A stretch of DNA of 64,000 nt from Saccharothrix ecbatanensis (GTDB lineage: Bacteria; Actinomycetota; Actinomycetes; Mycobacteriales; Pseudonocardiaceae), in contig NZ_JACHMO010000001.1 in NCBI RefSeq assembly GCF_014205015.1, positions 8,618,001-8,682,000 on the forward strand, read 5' to 3'. The translations under genes were made by a program, and so were the position numbers. The notes beneath the pieces were generated by a model. The model was not told the origin of the DNA. It did not search any database and was given only the letters and a program-made list of their open reading frames with translations. Shown here piece by piece: positions 1 through 8,254 of the stretch; position 1 is the stretch's first letter; each line of letters starts with the position of its first letter.

Positions 1-695
1 CGGGGCTCGCCGCGTTCGCCCATGTGGATGTACCCGTTGGAAACGGAGTAGATGAGAATTCCGCCCTCCTTGACGAGGGCCACCGACTTCCGCACGCACG
101 ACTGGAGGTCGATCGACGTGCTGTTGAGCGTCCGCAAGGAGAAGAAGAGGTCGTACTCGGCGGATTCGGCTTTCCAGTCCTCGAACGAGCCGACGAAGCT
201 GCGGACGTTCCGGTACCCGCTGAGCTGCTGGGCGACCTGCCGGATCGCCTCGGAGCTGATGTCCAGCAGGTCGATGTTCAGGTTCCGGTTCTCGAAGAGC
301 TGGCGCACCTCGCGCCCGTCGTTGACGCCGACGCCGAGCACGGTCGCCTCCGGTGCGAGCGAGGTCGCGAACGGCGCGATCTTCTTGTACCAGGTGTCCT
401 GGTAGAGCGCGCGGAGGTCGTTGACCTGGTCCCATTGGCCGTACTTCTGGTTGTACGCGTACTGCAAAGAGAGGAACGCGTCCTCGACGAACTGGTCGAA
501 ATCGACGTCGATGCGGTGGCTGCGCCACACCTCGTGGAGTCGGAGCGCCGAGGCGGCCTTGTCGGCGGTCACCTGCACACCGGTGTCATAGCGTCGGGAA
601 AAATGCGTCTGGAACAGCAATTCAATGCTGTCTTCACGATGTTCGAGTGAAGCTAAATCGTGGTCGTGCGCGTTGGCGTCTTCGTCTTGCTCCAC
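1..695 (-). CDS. SAM-dependent methyltransferase, 3' end outside window
   Basis: A class I methyltransferase read from GTG at 695, with AAGGAG at 704-709 giving an 8-nt spacing. An acidic, His-containing N-terminus (starting VEQDEDANAHDHD) leads to a Rossmann core. Motif I reads VLGVGVNDGREV and the acidic end of beta 2 reads NIDLLDIS. A later strand reads YDLFFSLRTLNS, followed by GGILIYSVSNGYIHMGERGEP at the window edge. About 231 residues are present and the C-terminus is missing. It is divergent from the terpene-cyclase-like gene at 986, so the two may be co-regulated. The substrate cannot be told; an O-, N- or C-methyltransferase of a terpenoid or indole cluster is one possibility. The fold is clear, the role is inferred. 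Confidence 0.75.
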   Translation of the reverse strand, partial: MEQDEDANAHDHDLASLEHREDSIELLFQTHFSRRYDTGVQVTADKAASALRLHEVWRSHRIDVDFDQFVEDAFLSLQYAYNQKYGQWDQVNDLRALYQDTWYKKIAPFATSLAPEATVLGVGVNDGREVRQLFENRNLNIDLLDISSEAIRQVAQQLSGYRNVRSFVGSFEDWKAESAEYDLFFSLRTLNSTSIDLQSCVRKSVALVKEGGILIYSVSNGYIHMGERGEP

Positions 696-985
696 CGGTG
701 TAGCTCCTTGGGGGGTATCGAGTCTCACGTGGCAGCATAGGTACCCGCCTGTGTGACCGGCGTGCGAACGCGAACATTCTTTACCTGACGCCGAACGGAT
801 ATCCGAAGTGATGTCGCAGGCGGGGTGAAAATATTTCGCCGACCAACATCGACTGTGGTAGCATCCCGCGCCTCTACCTACTGGCGGGTCGTATGTGCGG
901 GCCGGATGCGCGCGATCGCAATCCGTGACGGGAGCCATCGGCTATCGTTCGTCCGGACAGGGTCTTGCGAGAATGCGGAGGGGCA

Positions 986-1708
986 GTGAACCGGGCTGAA
1001 TTGGGGCCGTTAGAACTGTTCGGTGTGCCGGCGCCGACGATGTTCACCATTGTTTCCGGTGTCGGCACGCTGTTCTGGGTCGCCGCGTACGTGCTCGTCA
1101 TCAGGAAGGGGTTCCAGGACCGCAGCTTCGCGATGCCGATCGCGGCGTTGTGCGGCAACATCGCCTGCGAGGCGATTTTCTCGTTCCTCTACCCCGCCGA
1201 AGGACTGCTCCGGCTGTCCAACTACGCCTGGTTCGCGCTGGACCTGGTCATCCTCTTCCAGATCCTGAAGTTCGCGCCGGCCGAATTCCCCGACCGCCGG
1301 CCCGCCGCGATCCGGATCCAGGTCGTGTTCGGGATCCTGGTGGCGACCTGGTGCGAGATCGCGTTCATCCGGGAGTTCCACGACTACGGCGGCGCCTACG
1401 TCATCTACGGGCAGAACCTGCTCATGTCGGCCGTGTTCATCGCGATGGTGCAGCAGCGCCGGTCCGCCCGCGGGCAGTCGATGGGCATCGCGATCTCGAA
1501 GATGGTCGGCACCGGGCTGTTCTCCGTCACCCTGTTCCTCTTCTCGCGGGACGACTTCGCGCGGGGCCAGCTGTTGGTGTTCCTCTACGTGGCCTGCTTC
1601 GTGCTGGACCTCATGTACTGCCTCATCCTGCGCCGCTACGTCGTCGCCGCTCGCCAGGAGCGGGAGAGCGGGAAGGCGCAGGAGAGCGAGAAGGTGCCGG
1701 CATCCTGA
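986..1708 (+). CDS. PaxB-type integral-membrane terpene cyclase-like protein
   Basis: A 240-residue protein with about seven hydrophobic segments. The first helix pair matches the fungal PaxB/AndB/Trt1 cyclase family in length and pattern: a Gly-rich first helix, then KGFQDRSFAMPIAALCGN, then a helix carrying Glu62 (NIACEAIFSFLYP). Asp208 sits in the last helix (FVLDLMYC). Two acidic residues at about these positions are essential in fungal members, and actinobacterial homologues such as DmtA1 of drimentine biosynthesis cyclise farnesylated indole dipeptides. By analogy this enzyme would protonate and cyclise a prenyl chain in the membrane. GTG 986 follows GGAGG at 977-981. An in-frame TTG at 965 gives 7 more residues but has no ribosome site. 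The substrate and the prenyltransferase are unknown and may lie left of the window. Confidence 0.72.
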   Translation: MNRAELGPLELFGVPAPTMFTIVSGVGTLFWVAAYVLVIRKGFQDRSFAMPIAALCGNIACEAIFSFLYPAEGLLRLSNYAWFALDLVILFQILKFAPAEFPDRRPAAIRIQVVFGILVATWCEIAFIREFHDYGGAYVIYGQNLLMSAVFIAMVQQRRSARGQSMGIAISKMVGTGLFSVTLFLFSRDDFARGQLLVFLYVACFVLDLMYCLILRRYVVAARQERESGKAQESEKVPAS

Positions 1709-1709
1709 T

Positions 1710-1749
1710 CTCCGGGGTCCGGCGCGATCTCAAGCGCCGGACCCCGGAG
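1710..1749 (+). terminator. Hairpin after the terpene cyclase-like gene
   Basis: A perfect 16-bp inverted repeat (arms 1710-1725 and 1734-1749, loop 8 nt) starts 2 nt after the stop codon. No T-run follows, which is common for high-GC actinobacterial terminators. It separates the gene from the convergent CHAT gene. Confidence 0.75.
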
Positions 1750-1840
1750 GCAGTGCAGTGCTACGCGACGCCGAACACGTACACGGTCGAGGGGGTCGAC
1801 CGGAACTATCGGTCCGGCGTTACCTCTCGGGAACGATCAC

Positions 1841-4456
1841 TCAGCCGCTGCCGAGGCAGACGAACGGGCGGCGCAACGGGTCCGCGGCGATGGCGTCGGC
1901 GAGTGCCACGGCCGGTCGCGCGCCGGCGGCCAGACTGCGGTGGTAGTCGTCCATCGCGGCGGCGCAGGCCTGGTCGCCCACCCGGCTCAGCGGGGCCACC
2001 ACCATTTGCGAGCCGCTGGCCAACAACGCGCTGGCGAACCCGAGCGGCTCGTCACCGGGACGGATCCGGTTGAGGGCGAGTTCGCAGGCGGCGAGCACGA
2101 CCTGGCGGGGCGGGTGGGCCAGACCGGTGATCTCGTGCGCGTAGAGCGGGCCATCGCTGAGGTCCAGCCGGGAGAACAAGGCGTTCTCCGGCTCGTGGAC
2201 GCCGTGCGCGGCCAGGTGGGCGATCTCCGCGCCGTCCAGCGCCTCCAGCACGGACGCCACCGTCGCGTCGTCGCCCGACATGAGCGCGGCGGTGCTGTAG
2301 TGCGCGCCCAGCTTGTCGATCTCACCGACGGCGGCGGGCAACCCGGGACCGCGGACCAGCACGGTCGGACCCGTCGGCCGGCGTTCGGCGCGGTTCGCGG
2401 CCAGCCAGGCGGTGGCCGACGGCGCGACCACCGTGGGCCGTCCGCGCAGGGTGGGCAACACGCCCCACGGGACCGCGTACAGCGCGCCGGTCGGCACGAT
2501 CACCAGGTCCCGGTCGCCGATCAGCTTCGCCAGCGGCTGGATCAGCTGCGCGTCGAGCCGGTCCGCCTGCTTGCGGGCGGACACCGACATCACCCGCACC
2601 AACGGCTCCGGCAGGTGGTCCGGCGCCAGGGCGTTGAGGTCCGCGTTCAGCATCCGGGCGCTCTCCGCGGCGACTTCGGCCGAGCCGAGTCGGGCCAGCC
2701 GGACGGTGGAGTCCACCACGACCACGGCGACCAAGGCGTCCTCGGACGACGCGAAGCTGACCAGGGCGCGGTCGCCCAGCTGCGCCATCACGTCGGTCAG
2801 GCCGGCGACCGGGCGCGGCTTGCCCCACCGGCCGCTGTGCCAGCCGAGCCGGTTCGCCTCACGCAGGCGTTCGGCGTGACGGGCGCGCAGGCCGGCGGTG
2901 GAGTGGCCGTCGTGCTCGGCCTGGTGGATCGACTGGGTGAGGCTTCGGACCTCGGCGATGCGCTCGGCCAGCTCGGGGTTGTCCACCCGGGTCAACGGCT
3001 CGTAGCGGTACGTCTGCGCCCGGGTCCGTTCCAACCAGGTGAACAGCCTGCGGGCGTTGCCGCCGGCCAGGACCAGGTGCACGGCCAGTTCGGTCAGCTC
3101 ACGGCCGTGCAGCGCGGTCCCGGACAGCAGTTCCAGACCGCCCATCCGGTCACGCACGTGGTCGAGGTCGGTCAGGCCGGCCCTGATCTCGGCCAGCGCC
3201 GTCACCCGGTCGCCGCGGGCGACGGCGAGTTCGGCGCGGCAGAGGCGGCGCAGCAGGCGGTGGTCGATCGGGGTCAGCTTTCCGGGGCGGGGTACCAGGT
3301 CGAGGATCTCGGCGGCGGCGTCGACGTCACCGCGCCGGATGTGCAGGCGCACCGCCAACATCCTCGCCGACGCCGCCTGCTCGGCCAGCCTGGGCACGGG
3401 CAGGTCGCCGGCGAAAGTGAGGGCGCGCGCGGGCAGGGAGCGGGGGACACGACCGGACCGCAAGGCCACCACCGTGTCGACGCGGAGACCGATCAGCGTC
3501 GCGTTGGCGACGCAGGTGTCGCAGCCCCACCGCCGCATCCGTTGCCGGGCGGACGACGCCATGCTGCGGGCCAGGTCGAGGTCGTCGGTCATGTAGGCGG
3601 CCACCGCCCGGTACAGCTCCACGTTGCCCAGCGTTCGGGTGATGCCGTGCTCGGCGCGCAACACGGCGAGCACGCTGTCGAGCTGGGTGCCCGCTTCATC
3701 CGCGAGTCCGGCGGCCATCAGGGCCTGCGACCGGTCCATGCCGAGCAGGGCCGGCACGTCGAGGCCTTGATCGCGGTACGAGCGCTCGCTCTGTTCATAG
3801 CGCCGCAGCGCGGACGGGACGTCGCCGACCCGCAGGTCCAGGATTCCGAGGCTGTGGTTCGCGTCGGCCGCCCGGTCGAGCAACCCGTGTTCGTTGGCCA
3901 GTGCAACGGCCCTGGTCAAATCCAGCCGCGCCTTGCTCACCGAACCCAGGCGGGTGTGGGCCGTCCCCAGGCTCCACAGGGTCTTCACCACCGGTTCGAC
4001 CAGCGTTGGCGCCGGTTCACCGGCGGCGAGCCGGCGCTCCTCGTGTCCGAGCGCGGTGTCGAGGACGGCGATGGCCTCCTCGATCAGGCCCATGGTCAGC
4101 AGCAGCAGACCGCGGTTGTGCTCGACGCTCCCGAGCAGCTCCGCCTGCACGAGCGGATCGGTCACGTCCTCGATCAGCCGGCGCACCTCGGCCAGCCCGT
4201 CCAGTGCCGCGGCGGGACCTGCCGACTCGGCCATCAACGCAGACAGCGTCGACGACAGCCGGATGCGGGTCACCAGCCACTCGGACCGGGTGTCCGGATC
4301 GGTGGGGTCGATGCTGTCGGCCAGGCTCCGCCCACGCCGCAGCAACCGCAACGCATCGTGATGCCGCCCGGAGCACGACGCGTCCACGCCGGTGCGGTGC
4401 AGCTCGCGTGCTTCGCGGATGACAACGGCTTCGTCGCGTGAAGCGGTCACAGACAC
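1841..4456 (-). CDS. TPR-CHAT caspase-like protease
   Basis: An 871-residue protein. Roughly residues 1-500 are helical TPR-type repeats (for example ALGHEERRLA and TAHTRLGSVSKARLDLTRA). The C-terminal part is a CHAT domain, a caspase-like cysteine protease fold, with His751 in AHLAAHGVH and Cys791 in VVLAACELAL, the expected His-Cys dyad. TPR-CHAT proteins normally cleave a partner when the repeats sense a signal, as Csx29 cleaves Csx30. No cas gene is present here. It lies 85 bp downstream of a 66-residue peptide gene on the same strand, so that peptide is a candidate substrate. The start could be GTG 4456 or GTG 4450; the second has AGGCGAG five bases upstream. Confidence 0.85.
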   Translation of the reverse strand: MSVTASRDEAVVIREARELHRTGVDASCSGRHHDALRLLRRGRSLADSIDPTDPDTRSEWLVTRIRLSSTLSALMAESAGPAAALDGLAEVRRLIEDVTDPLVQAELLGSVEHNRGLLLLTMGLIEEAIAVLDTALGHEERRLAAGEPAPTLVEPVVKTLWSLGTAHTRLGSVSKARLDLTRAVALANEHGLLDRAADANHSLGILDLRVGDVPSALRRYEQSERSYRDQGLDVPALLGMDRSQALMAAGLADEAGTQLDSVLAVLRAEHGITRTLGNVELYRAVAAYMTDDLDLARSMASSARQRMRRWGCDTCVANATLIGLRVDTVVALRSGRVPRSLPARALTFAGDLPVPRLAEQAASARMLAVRLHIRRGDVDAAAEILDLVPRPGKLTPIDHRLLRRLCRAELAVARGDRVTALAEIRAGLTDLDHVRDRMGGLELLSGTALHGRELTELAVHLVLAGGNARRLFTWLERTRAQTYRYEPLTRVDNPELAERIAEVRSLTQSIHQAEHDGHSTAGLRARHAERLREANRLGWHSGRWGKPRPVAGLTDVMAQLGDRALVSFASSEDALVAVVVVDSTVRLARLGSAEVAAESARMLNADLNALAPDHLPEPLVRVMSVSARKQADRLDAQLIQPLAKLIGDRDLVIVPTGALYAVPWGVLPTLRGRPTVVAPSATAWLAANRAERRPTGPTVLVRGPGLPAAVGEIDKLGAHYSTAALMSGDDATVASVLEALDGAEIAHLAAHGVHEPENALFSRLDLSDGPLYAHEITGLAHPPRQVVLAACELALNRIRPGDEPLGFASALLASGSQMVVAPLSRVGDQACAAAMDDYHRSLAAGARPAVALADAIAADPLRRPFVCLGSG

Positions 4457-4490
4457 TCGCCTATGACATCACAGAACGCAACCGACCAAA

Positions 4491-4523
4491 GCCCGCCGAC
4501 CGGGAGGGACCCGATCGGCGGGC
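4491..4523 (-). terminator. Hairpin between peptide gene and CHAT gene
   Basis: A perfect 9-bp stem (GCCCGCCGA at 4491-4499 and its complement at 4515-4523, loop 15 nt) begins 18 nt past the peptide stop. On the minus strand it is followed by TTTGG, a weak U-run. It could act as a leaky terminator giving much more peptide than protease message. Confidence 0.6.
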
Positions 4524-4541
4524 GCGATCACGGTTGACAGC

Positions 4542-4742
4542 TCAGACCGGCATTTTCTGCACGCAGCCGCCGCCCGCGCACATCGGCTCCAGGTCGCCGT
4601 CGTCGTGGGTGTGGTCGTGCTTCGGATCCTGGCCCGGCAGCTGTTCCTGCTGGTCCTGATCGGGTTCCGGCACGGCCGGCAACAGGGTGGCGTCCGTTGG
4701 GACCTCTTCACCCAGGTATTCGTTCTTGGTGGTGTTAGACAT
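4542..4742 (-). CDS. 66-aa acidic peptide with C-terminal Cys pair, CHAT partner
   Basis: A small protein starting at ATG 4742 with a GGGAGGAG site just upstream. The sequence is acidic and rich in Pro, Gln and Asp, with a His-containing stretch KHDHTHDD (residues 41-48) and the end LEPMCAGGGCVQKMPV, placing Cys at 55 and 60 round a Gly-rich spacer. There is no signal peptide or membrane segment. I do not recognise the family. It is the first gene of a two-gene unit with the TPR-CHAT protease. By layout it could be the protease substrate, a toxin or signal peptide released by cleavage, or a RiPP-like precursor; no radical SAM, lanthionine or YcaO enzyme is nearby. A longer reading to 4931 is possible but lacks a ribosome site. 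Confidence 0.65.
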   Translation of the reverse strand: MSNTTKNEYLGEEVPTDATLLPAVPEPDQDQQEQLPGQDPKHDHTHDDGDLEPMCAGGGCVQKMPV

Positions 4743-5080
4743 AGCGATCTCCTCCCCTGATGATCGTTTAGCCCCTACAACTCGACCCACTCGGATGCTG
4801 TGGGTCACGCTCGGCGGGCCCCGTACCGCACGAACAGAGCAATGGTGGCACAACGGGGTAACCCTCGGGGAGGAAATTTCCACATCGGGTAGCTGCAAGC
4901 CGCTGTCCTGCTGAAACGGCCCAATTACCACACTTTCGGGTATTCGGTGTATTTAGCTGCTTCAACTGGCAGTAGTCGGCCCGTGCCCTGGCGTGTTCGC
5001 ACAGTGCACGGGCCGACGCATTCCGGGTCCAAATGATCTACGTGCGATGAAGAATCCGCCTGTGGGGCAAGAGGAAATCG
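4743..5080. other. 338-bp intergenic region with 11-bp inverted repeat
   Basis: The part next to the peptide gene (about 4860-4960) is AT-richer than its surroundings and probably carries the minus-strand promoter of the peptide-CHAT unit, but I cannot fix its boxes. A perfect 11-bp inverted repeat lies at 4976-4986 and 5006-5016 (loop 19 nt). It is placed to terminate the HAAS gene, whose stop is 65 bp upstream on that strand. Short frames here overlap no recognisable protein. Confidence 0.5.
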
Positions 5081-6238
5081 TCAGCTCGTCGGCACGACCG
5101 CGGTGGGCGGAACCGATTGAGTGGGGGGTGGAGCGGTCGACGTCACGGACGGCTGCCCGGTCGACGTCACGGACGGTTGTCCGGTCACGGGAGTGGTGGT
5201 GACCGTCGGTGCGGCGCCCGGGATGACGATCGTGAACGGCGGCACGCCCGGGATCTCCCGGCAACCGTTCTCGTCGTGGACGACCTGGGGACGGGGGAAC
5301 CGGTTGTCGTCGCGGAACGGGGAGCCGTTGCAGCCGTGCCACGGCGTGTTCAGCGGCTGGCCGTCCTCGTCGTACAGGTGCACGTCGGTCAGCGGCTTGC
5401 CGTCTTTGTCGAACACGTAGATGTTGTCCGGCACCCGGGTCGAGGTGGTGTACGAGACCGGGGAGGAGGAGGGGCGGTAGTCGAGCCAGGACGTCATCGA
5501 GGCGAGGACGAGCAGCAGTCCGCCGATGGCGAAGCCGGTCGCGGGCAGGCTGATCCACAGCCAGCGCCGGTCGGTCTTCGCCTTGGGGCCCGCGAGCAGC
5601 GACAGGGCGGCGAGCACGATGAGGACCAGGACGATGGGCGACCTGACCCGGTACGCCAGCATGCCCACCCCGGCGATGAGCAGCGCCCGGCCGACCCACC
5701 ACGCCGGCTGCCAGGCCCGGAGGGACGTGAGGAACACCCGCAGCGGCTCGGACCGCTCGGCGCGTTGGAGCGCTTCGTTCAGCGCCACGGTTTCCGGCAG
5801 CCTCGAGATGTCCGCCAGGAGACCCTTCTGCCTGAACACCAGCAGGGCGCCCACGGCGGCGACGAGACCGACGAGCAAGGTCAGTCCTTCGCCGTCACCC
5901 CGGCTGGTGGCGAAGGCGAACGCCATGACGGTGCCGGCGACGAGGCTCCACAGCGCGAACCGGGCCACGAGCATCGGCTGGATGGAAGTCGGCGCGGCGG
6001 GGGCGGGGGCCGGGTAGTCGGCGGCGGCACGCAGCTCCTGCGCGTACGCCTGCGGTGTGCCCAGTCGGTCGGTCAGCGCGGCGAGGGTGAACTCGTCGCC
6101 CATCTCCTCCGCGACCTCGACCACGTGCGCGCCGGCGTCGTCCATGATCTCGCCGACCTCGGCGGCGGGCAGATCGGACAGAGCCTCGCGCATCGCGTCC
6201 AGGTAGTGCTGGACCTCGGTGTTCGTCTGCGTGTTCAT
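5081..6238 (-). CDS. HAAS-domain multi-pass membrane protein
   Basis: A 385-residue protein. The N-terminal 70 residues are an HAAS/DUF1700-type helical domain (HYLDAMREALSDLPAAEVGE ... LTDRLGTPQAYAQELRAAA), which usually accompanies PadR regulators. Several hydrophobic helices follow (about 95-115, 120-135, 185-225, 235-260). Next comes an extracytoplasmic segment with YVFDKDGKPLTDVHLYDEDG, then a Thr/Pro/Ser-rich tail with a duplicated GQPSVTST unit. The start ATG overlaps the PadR stop codon by four bases, so the two are translationally coupled. It is probably the membrane output or sensor controlled by PadR; the exact activity is unknown. Confidence 0.8.
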   Translation of the reverse strand: MNTQTNTEVQHYLDAMREALSDLPAAEVGEIMDDAGAHVVEVAEEMGDEFTLAALTDRLGTPQAYAQELRAAADYPAPAPAAPTSIQPMLVARFALWSLVAGTVMAFAFATSRGDGEGLTLLVGLVAAVGALLVFRQKGLLADISRLPETVALNEALQRAERSEPLRVFLTSLRAWQPAWWVGRALLIAGVGMLAYRVRSPIVLVLIVLAALSLLAGPKAKTDRRWLWISLPATGFAIGGLLLVLASMTSWLDYRPSSSPVSYTTSTRVPDNIYVFDKDGKPLTDVHLYDEDGQPLNTPWHGCNGSPFRDDNRFPRPQVVHDENGCREIPGVPPFTIVIPGAAPTVTTTPVTGQPSVTSTGQPSVTSTAPPPTQSVPPTAVVPTS

Positions 6239-6558
6239 GCACCCTCCCCCAACAGATCGTCCAGCGCCTGCGCGAACGACTTCCAGGTCTTGCCCGATTC
6301 GAGCAGCCGCGCACGGCCCGGCTCGTTGAGGCTGTAGTACTTGCGGTGCGGGCCCTCTTCGCTGGGCACGACGTACGAGGTGAGCAGGCCGGCGTTGTAA
6401 AGCCGGCGCAGGGTGCCGTAGACCGACGCGTCGCCGACGCCGTCGAGGCCGCCTTGCCGCAGTCTGCGCAGCACGTCGTAGCCGTACCCGTCCTCCTTGC
6501 GCAGCACCGCAAGGACGGCGAGGTCCAGTACCCCCTTGAGCAGTTGACTGGTGTCCAT
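6235..6558 (-). CDS. PadR-family transcriptional regulator
   Basis: A 107-residue winged-helix protein typical of short PadR regulators. It begins MDTSQLLKGVLDLAVLAVL, followed by YGYDVLRRLRQ, the recognition region VYGTLRRLYNAGLL, a beta wing (GPHRKYYSLNEPGRARL) and a C-terminal dimerisation helix. It is the first gene of a coupled pair with the HAAS protein and is likely to repress its own operon. The upstream stretch at about 6575-6600 is AT-richer with TACGTA at its centre, a possible operator, but I cannot prove it. Confidence 0.9.
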   Translation of the reverse strand: MDTSQLLKGVLDLAVLAVLRKEDGYGYDVLRRLRQGGLDGVGDASVYGTLRRLYNAGLLTSYVVPSEEGPHRKYYSLNEPGRARLLESGKTWKSFAQALDDLLGEGA

Positions 6559-6634
6559 TCGGTTCTCCCCGGTGGTGTGCGATGGATGCTACTACGTAAT
6601 GCGGAGTACCGCGCACGAGGGGGTAGTGTGAAAA

Positions 6635-6665
6635 TGACCGGGTGCGGGATCGCCGCACCCGGTCA
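6635..6665 (-). terminator. Intrinsic terminator of the galactanase operon
   Basis: A 13-bp perfect stem (6635-6647 with 6653-6665) with a 5-nt loop. On the minus strand it is followed directly by TTTTCAC. It starts 9 nt past the GH53 stop codon and is the cleanest Rho-independent terminator in the window. Confidence 0.88.
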
Positions 6666-6673
6666 CCGGGACG

Positions 6674-8209
6674 TCAGCGGTTGAACGCCGTGATGGCGGG
6701 CAGGGCCCGGCCGGACCAGTCGAACAGGGCCTGGTTGTCCCAGCCGCTGCCGGTCGACGGGTCGTACGGGTCCCAGTTGTTGCCGGGCACCGCGTACCAG
6801 GTCGGCTCCCAGTACACGGCGCCCATCCCACGCCCACCGGGCACGGACTGCACGACGCTCAGCACGTCGCGGAAGTTGGCCAGCTGGCCCTCGGACGTGG
6901 CCGGGTAGCCCGGCACGAGCGCGGACGCGTCGGTGAACGCGTTCCCCTCGTAGTCCGCGTTGTCCATGGTGAACGGGTACGCGGTCTCCACGACCAGGAT
7001 GTCCTTGTTGTACCGGGGCGCCGCCTCGAACATGGTGCGTTGCAGCTCGCCGAGCGTCCCGTGCCAGTAGCCGTAGTACGACAGGCCGATGATGTCGAAC
7101 GGCACGCCGCGCGCGACGGCCGAGTCGTACCACCACCGGACGGCGCCGGTGTCCGTCCCCTTGGCCACGTGCAGGATGACCTTGGTGGACGACGACACGG
7201 CCTTCACCGCGCTGACCCCGCTCTTGAGCAGCGTGGCGAGCCGGTCCCAGTTGTCCGTGGAACCGTCCGGCCAGAGCATCCCGCCGTTGATCTCGTTGCC
7301 GACCTGCACCATGTCCGCCGTGGTGCCCTGCGCCTTGAGGGCGTTGAGCACGTCGTACGTGTGGTCGTAGACGGCCTGCGTGAGGCGTTGGAAGTTGTAG
7401 GACGCCCACGCCGCCGGCTTGTTCTGGCGACCGGGGTCGGCCCACGTGTCGGAGTAGTGGAAGTCGACCATCAGCTGCAAGCCCTGCGCCTTGACCTTCT
7501 TGGCCATCGCCAGGACCTTGGCCTTGTCGTTGTAGCCGTCCGCCGGGTTCACCCAGACCTTCAGGCGGACCAGGTTCATCCCGTTGGCCTTCAGGATCTG
7601 CAGGGCCTCCTGCTGCTGCCCGGACGCCGTGCGGTACACGCCGCCCAGGTCTTCGGCCTTCTTCAACGTGGACACGTCGCCGCCGCGGATCGGCAGTGAC
7701 GTCTGCCCGGAGGCGAACTGGACGTCGTCGAAGTTCGCCCAGTTGCCCGCGCGCGCGTTGGAGGACAGGACGACCGTGCACTGGCCGCCGGTCACGTTCG
7801 TGGTGACCGCGAGCTGGATCCACAACGCGCCCGCGCTCACCGGCACGTGCGTGCGCTGTTCGGCGCCGCCGCAGCCGCGCAGGGCCACGTAGGACTGGAT
7901 CTGCCCGCCGCCGGAACGGACCCAGACCCGTGCGGTGAACCGGCCGTTCGCCAGTCCGGTGAGCGTCTGCCGGTTCTCGACCTGGTACGCGGACGACGAC
8001 CAGTGGGACAGCCGGTAACTCCCGGACCTGCCACCGGATTCGGTGAACGACGCGCCCTGCGTGCCGTTGGGCGAGGACGTCGTCCAGCCGGACGTGCCGG
8101 ATTCGAAGCCGCCGTTCGTGATGGTGGACGCGGCCGAAGCCGCCGGTGCTCCTACCGCAGCGGCGGCGAACACGACCGCCGCTGCGAGGAGCTTCTTGGG
8201 ACCTGTCAT
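6674..8209 (-). CDS. Secreted GH53 endo-beta-1,4-galactanase with N-terminal carbohydrate-binding domain
   Basis: A 511-residue exoenzyme. A Sec signal peptide (residues 1-27, ending APAASAAS) precedes a beta-sandwich carbohydrate-binding-type module (about 28-168: ITNGGFESGTSGW ... NFDDVQF). The GH53 barrel starts at IRGGDVSTLKKAED. The acid/base is Glu306 in VQVGNEIN and the nucleophile Glu408 in ILVVETAYPF. Family members cut the galactan side chains of pectin and type I arabinogalactan to galacto-oligosaccharides. ATG 8209 has GAGGAGG upstream. It is second in an operon, 45 bp after the GH42 galactosidase that would finish the degradation, and ends at a strong terminator. Confidence 0.93.
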   Translation of the reverse strand: MTGPKKLLAAAVVFAAAAVGAPAASAASTITNGGFESGTSGWTTSSPNGTQGASFTESGGRSGSYRLSHWSSSAYQVENRQTLTGLANGRFTARVWVRSGGGQIQSYVALRGCGGAEQRTHVPVSAGALWIQLAVTTNVTGGQCTVVLSSNARAGNWANFDDVQFASGQTSLPIRGGDVSTLKKAEDLGGVYRTASGQQQEALQILKANGMNLVRLKVWVNPADGYNDKAKVLAMAKKVKAQGLQLMVDFHYSDTWADPGRQNKPAAWASYNFQRLTQAVYDHTYDVLNALKAQGTTADMVQVGNEINGGMLWPDGSTDNWDRLATLLKSGVSAVKAVSSSTKVILHVAKGTDTGAVRWWYDSAVARGVPFDIIGLSYYGYWHGTLGELQRTMFEAAPRYNKDILVVETAYPFTMDNADYEGNAFTDASALVPGYPATSEGQLANFRDVLSVVQSVPGGRGMGAVYWEPTWYAVPGNNWDPYDPSTGSGWDNQALFDWSGRALPAITAFNR

Positions 8210-8254
8210 TCGTCCTCCTCGTTGAGAACGTGCTGGAGGGTTGGGGAAACCCGC

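Noticed and set aside
1940..4441. 833-codon open frame on the plus strand opposite the CHAT gene
   Set aside because: It is an antisense frame typical of GC-rich coding DNA, Gly/Arg/Gln-rich with no domain; the minus strand has intact TPR and CHAT motifs.
1841..4742. CRISPR-linked (gRAMP/Csx29-type) system
   Set aside because: There is a TPR-CHAT protein but no Cas7-11, repeat array or other cas gene in the window.
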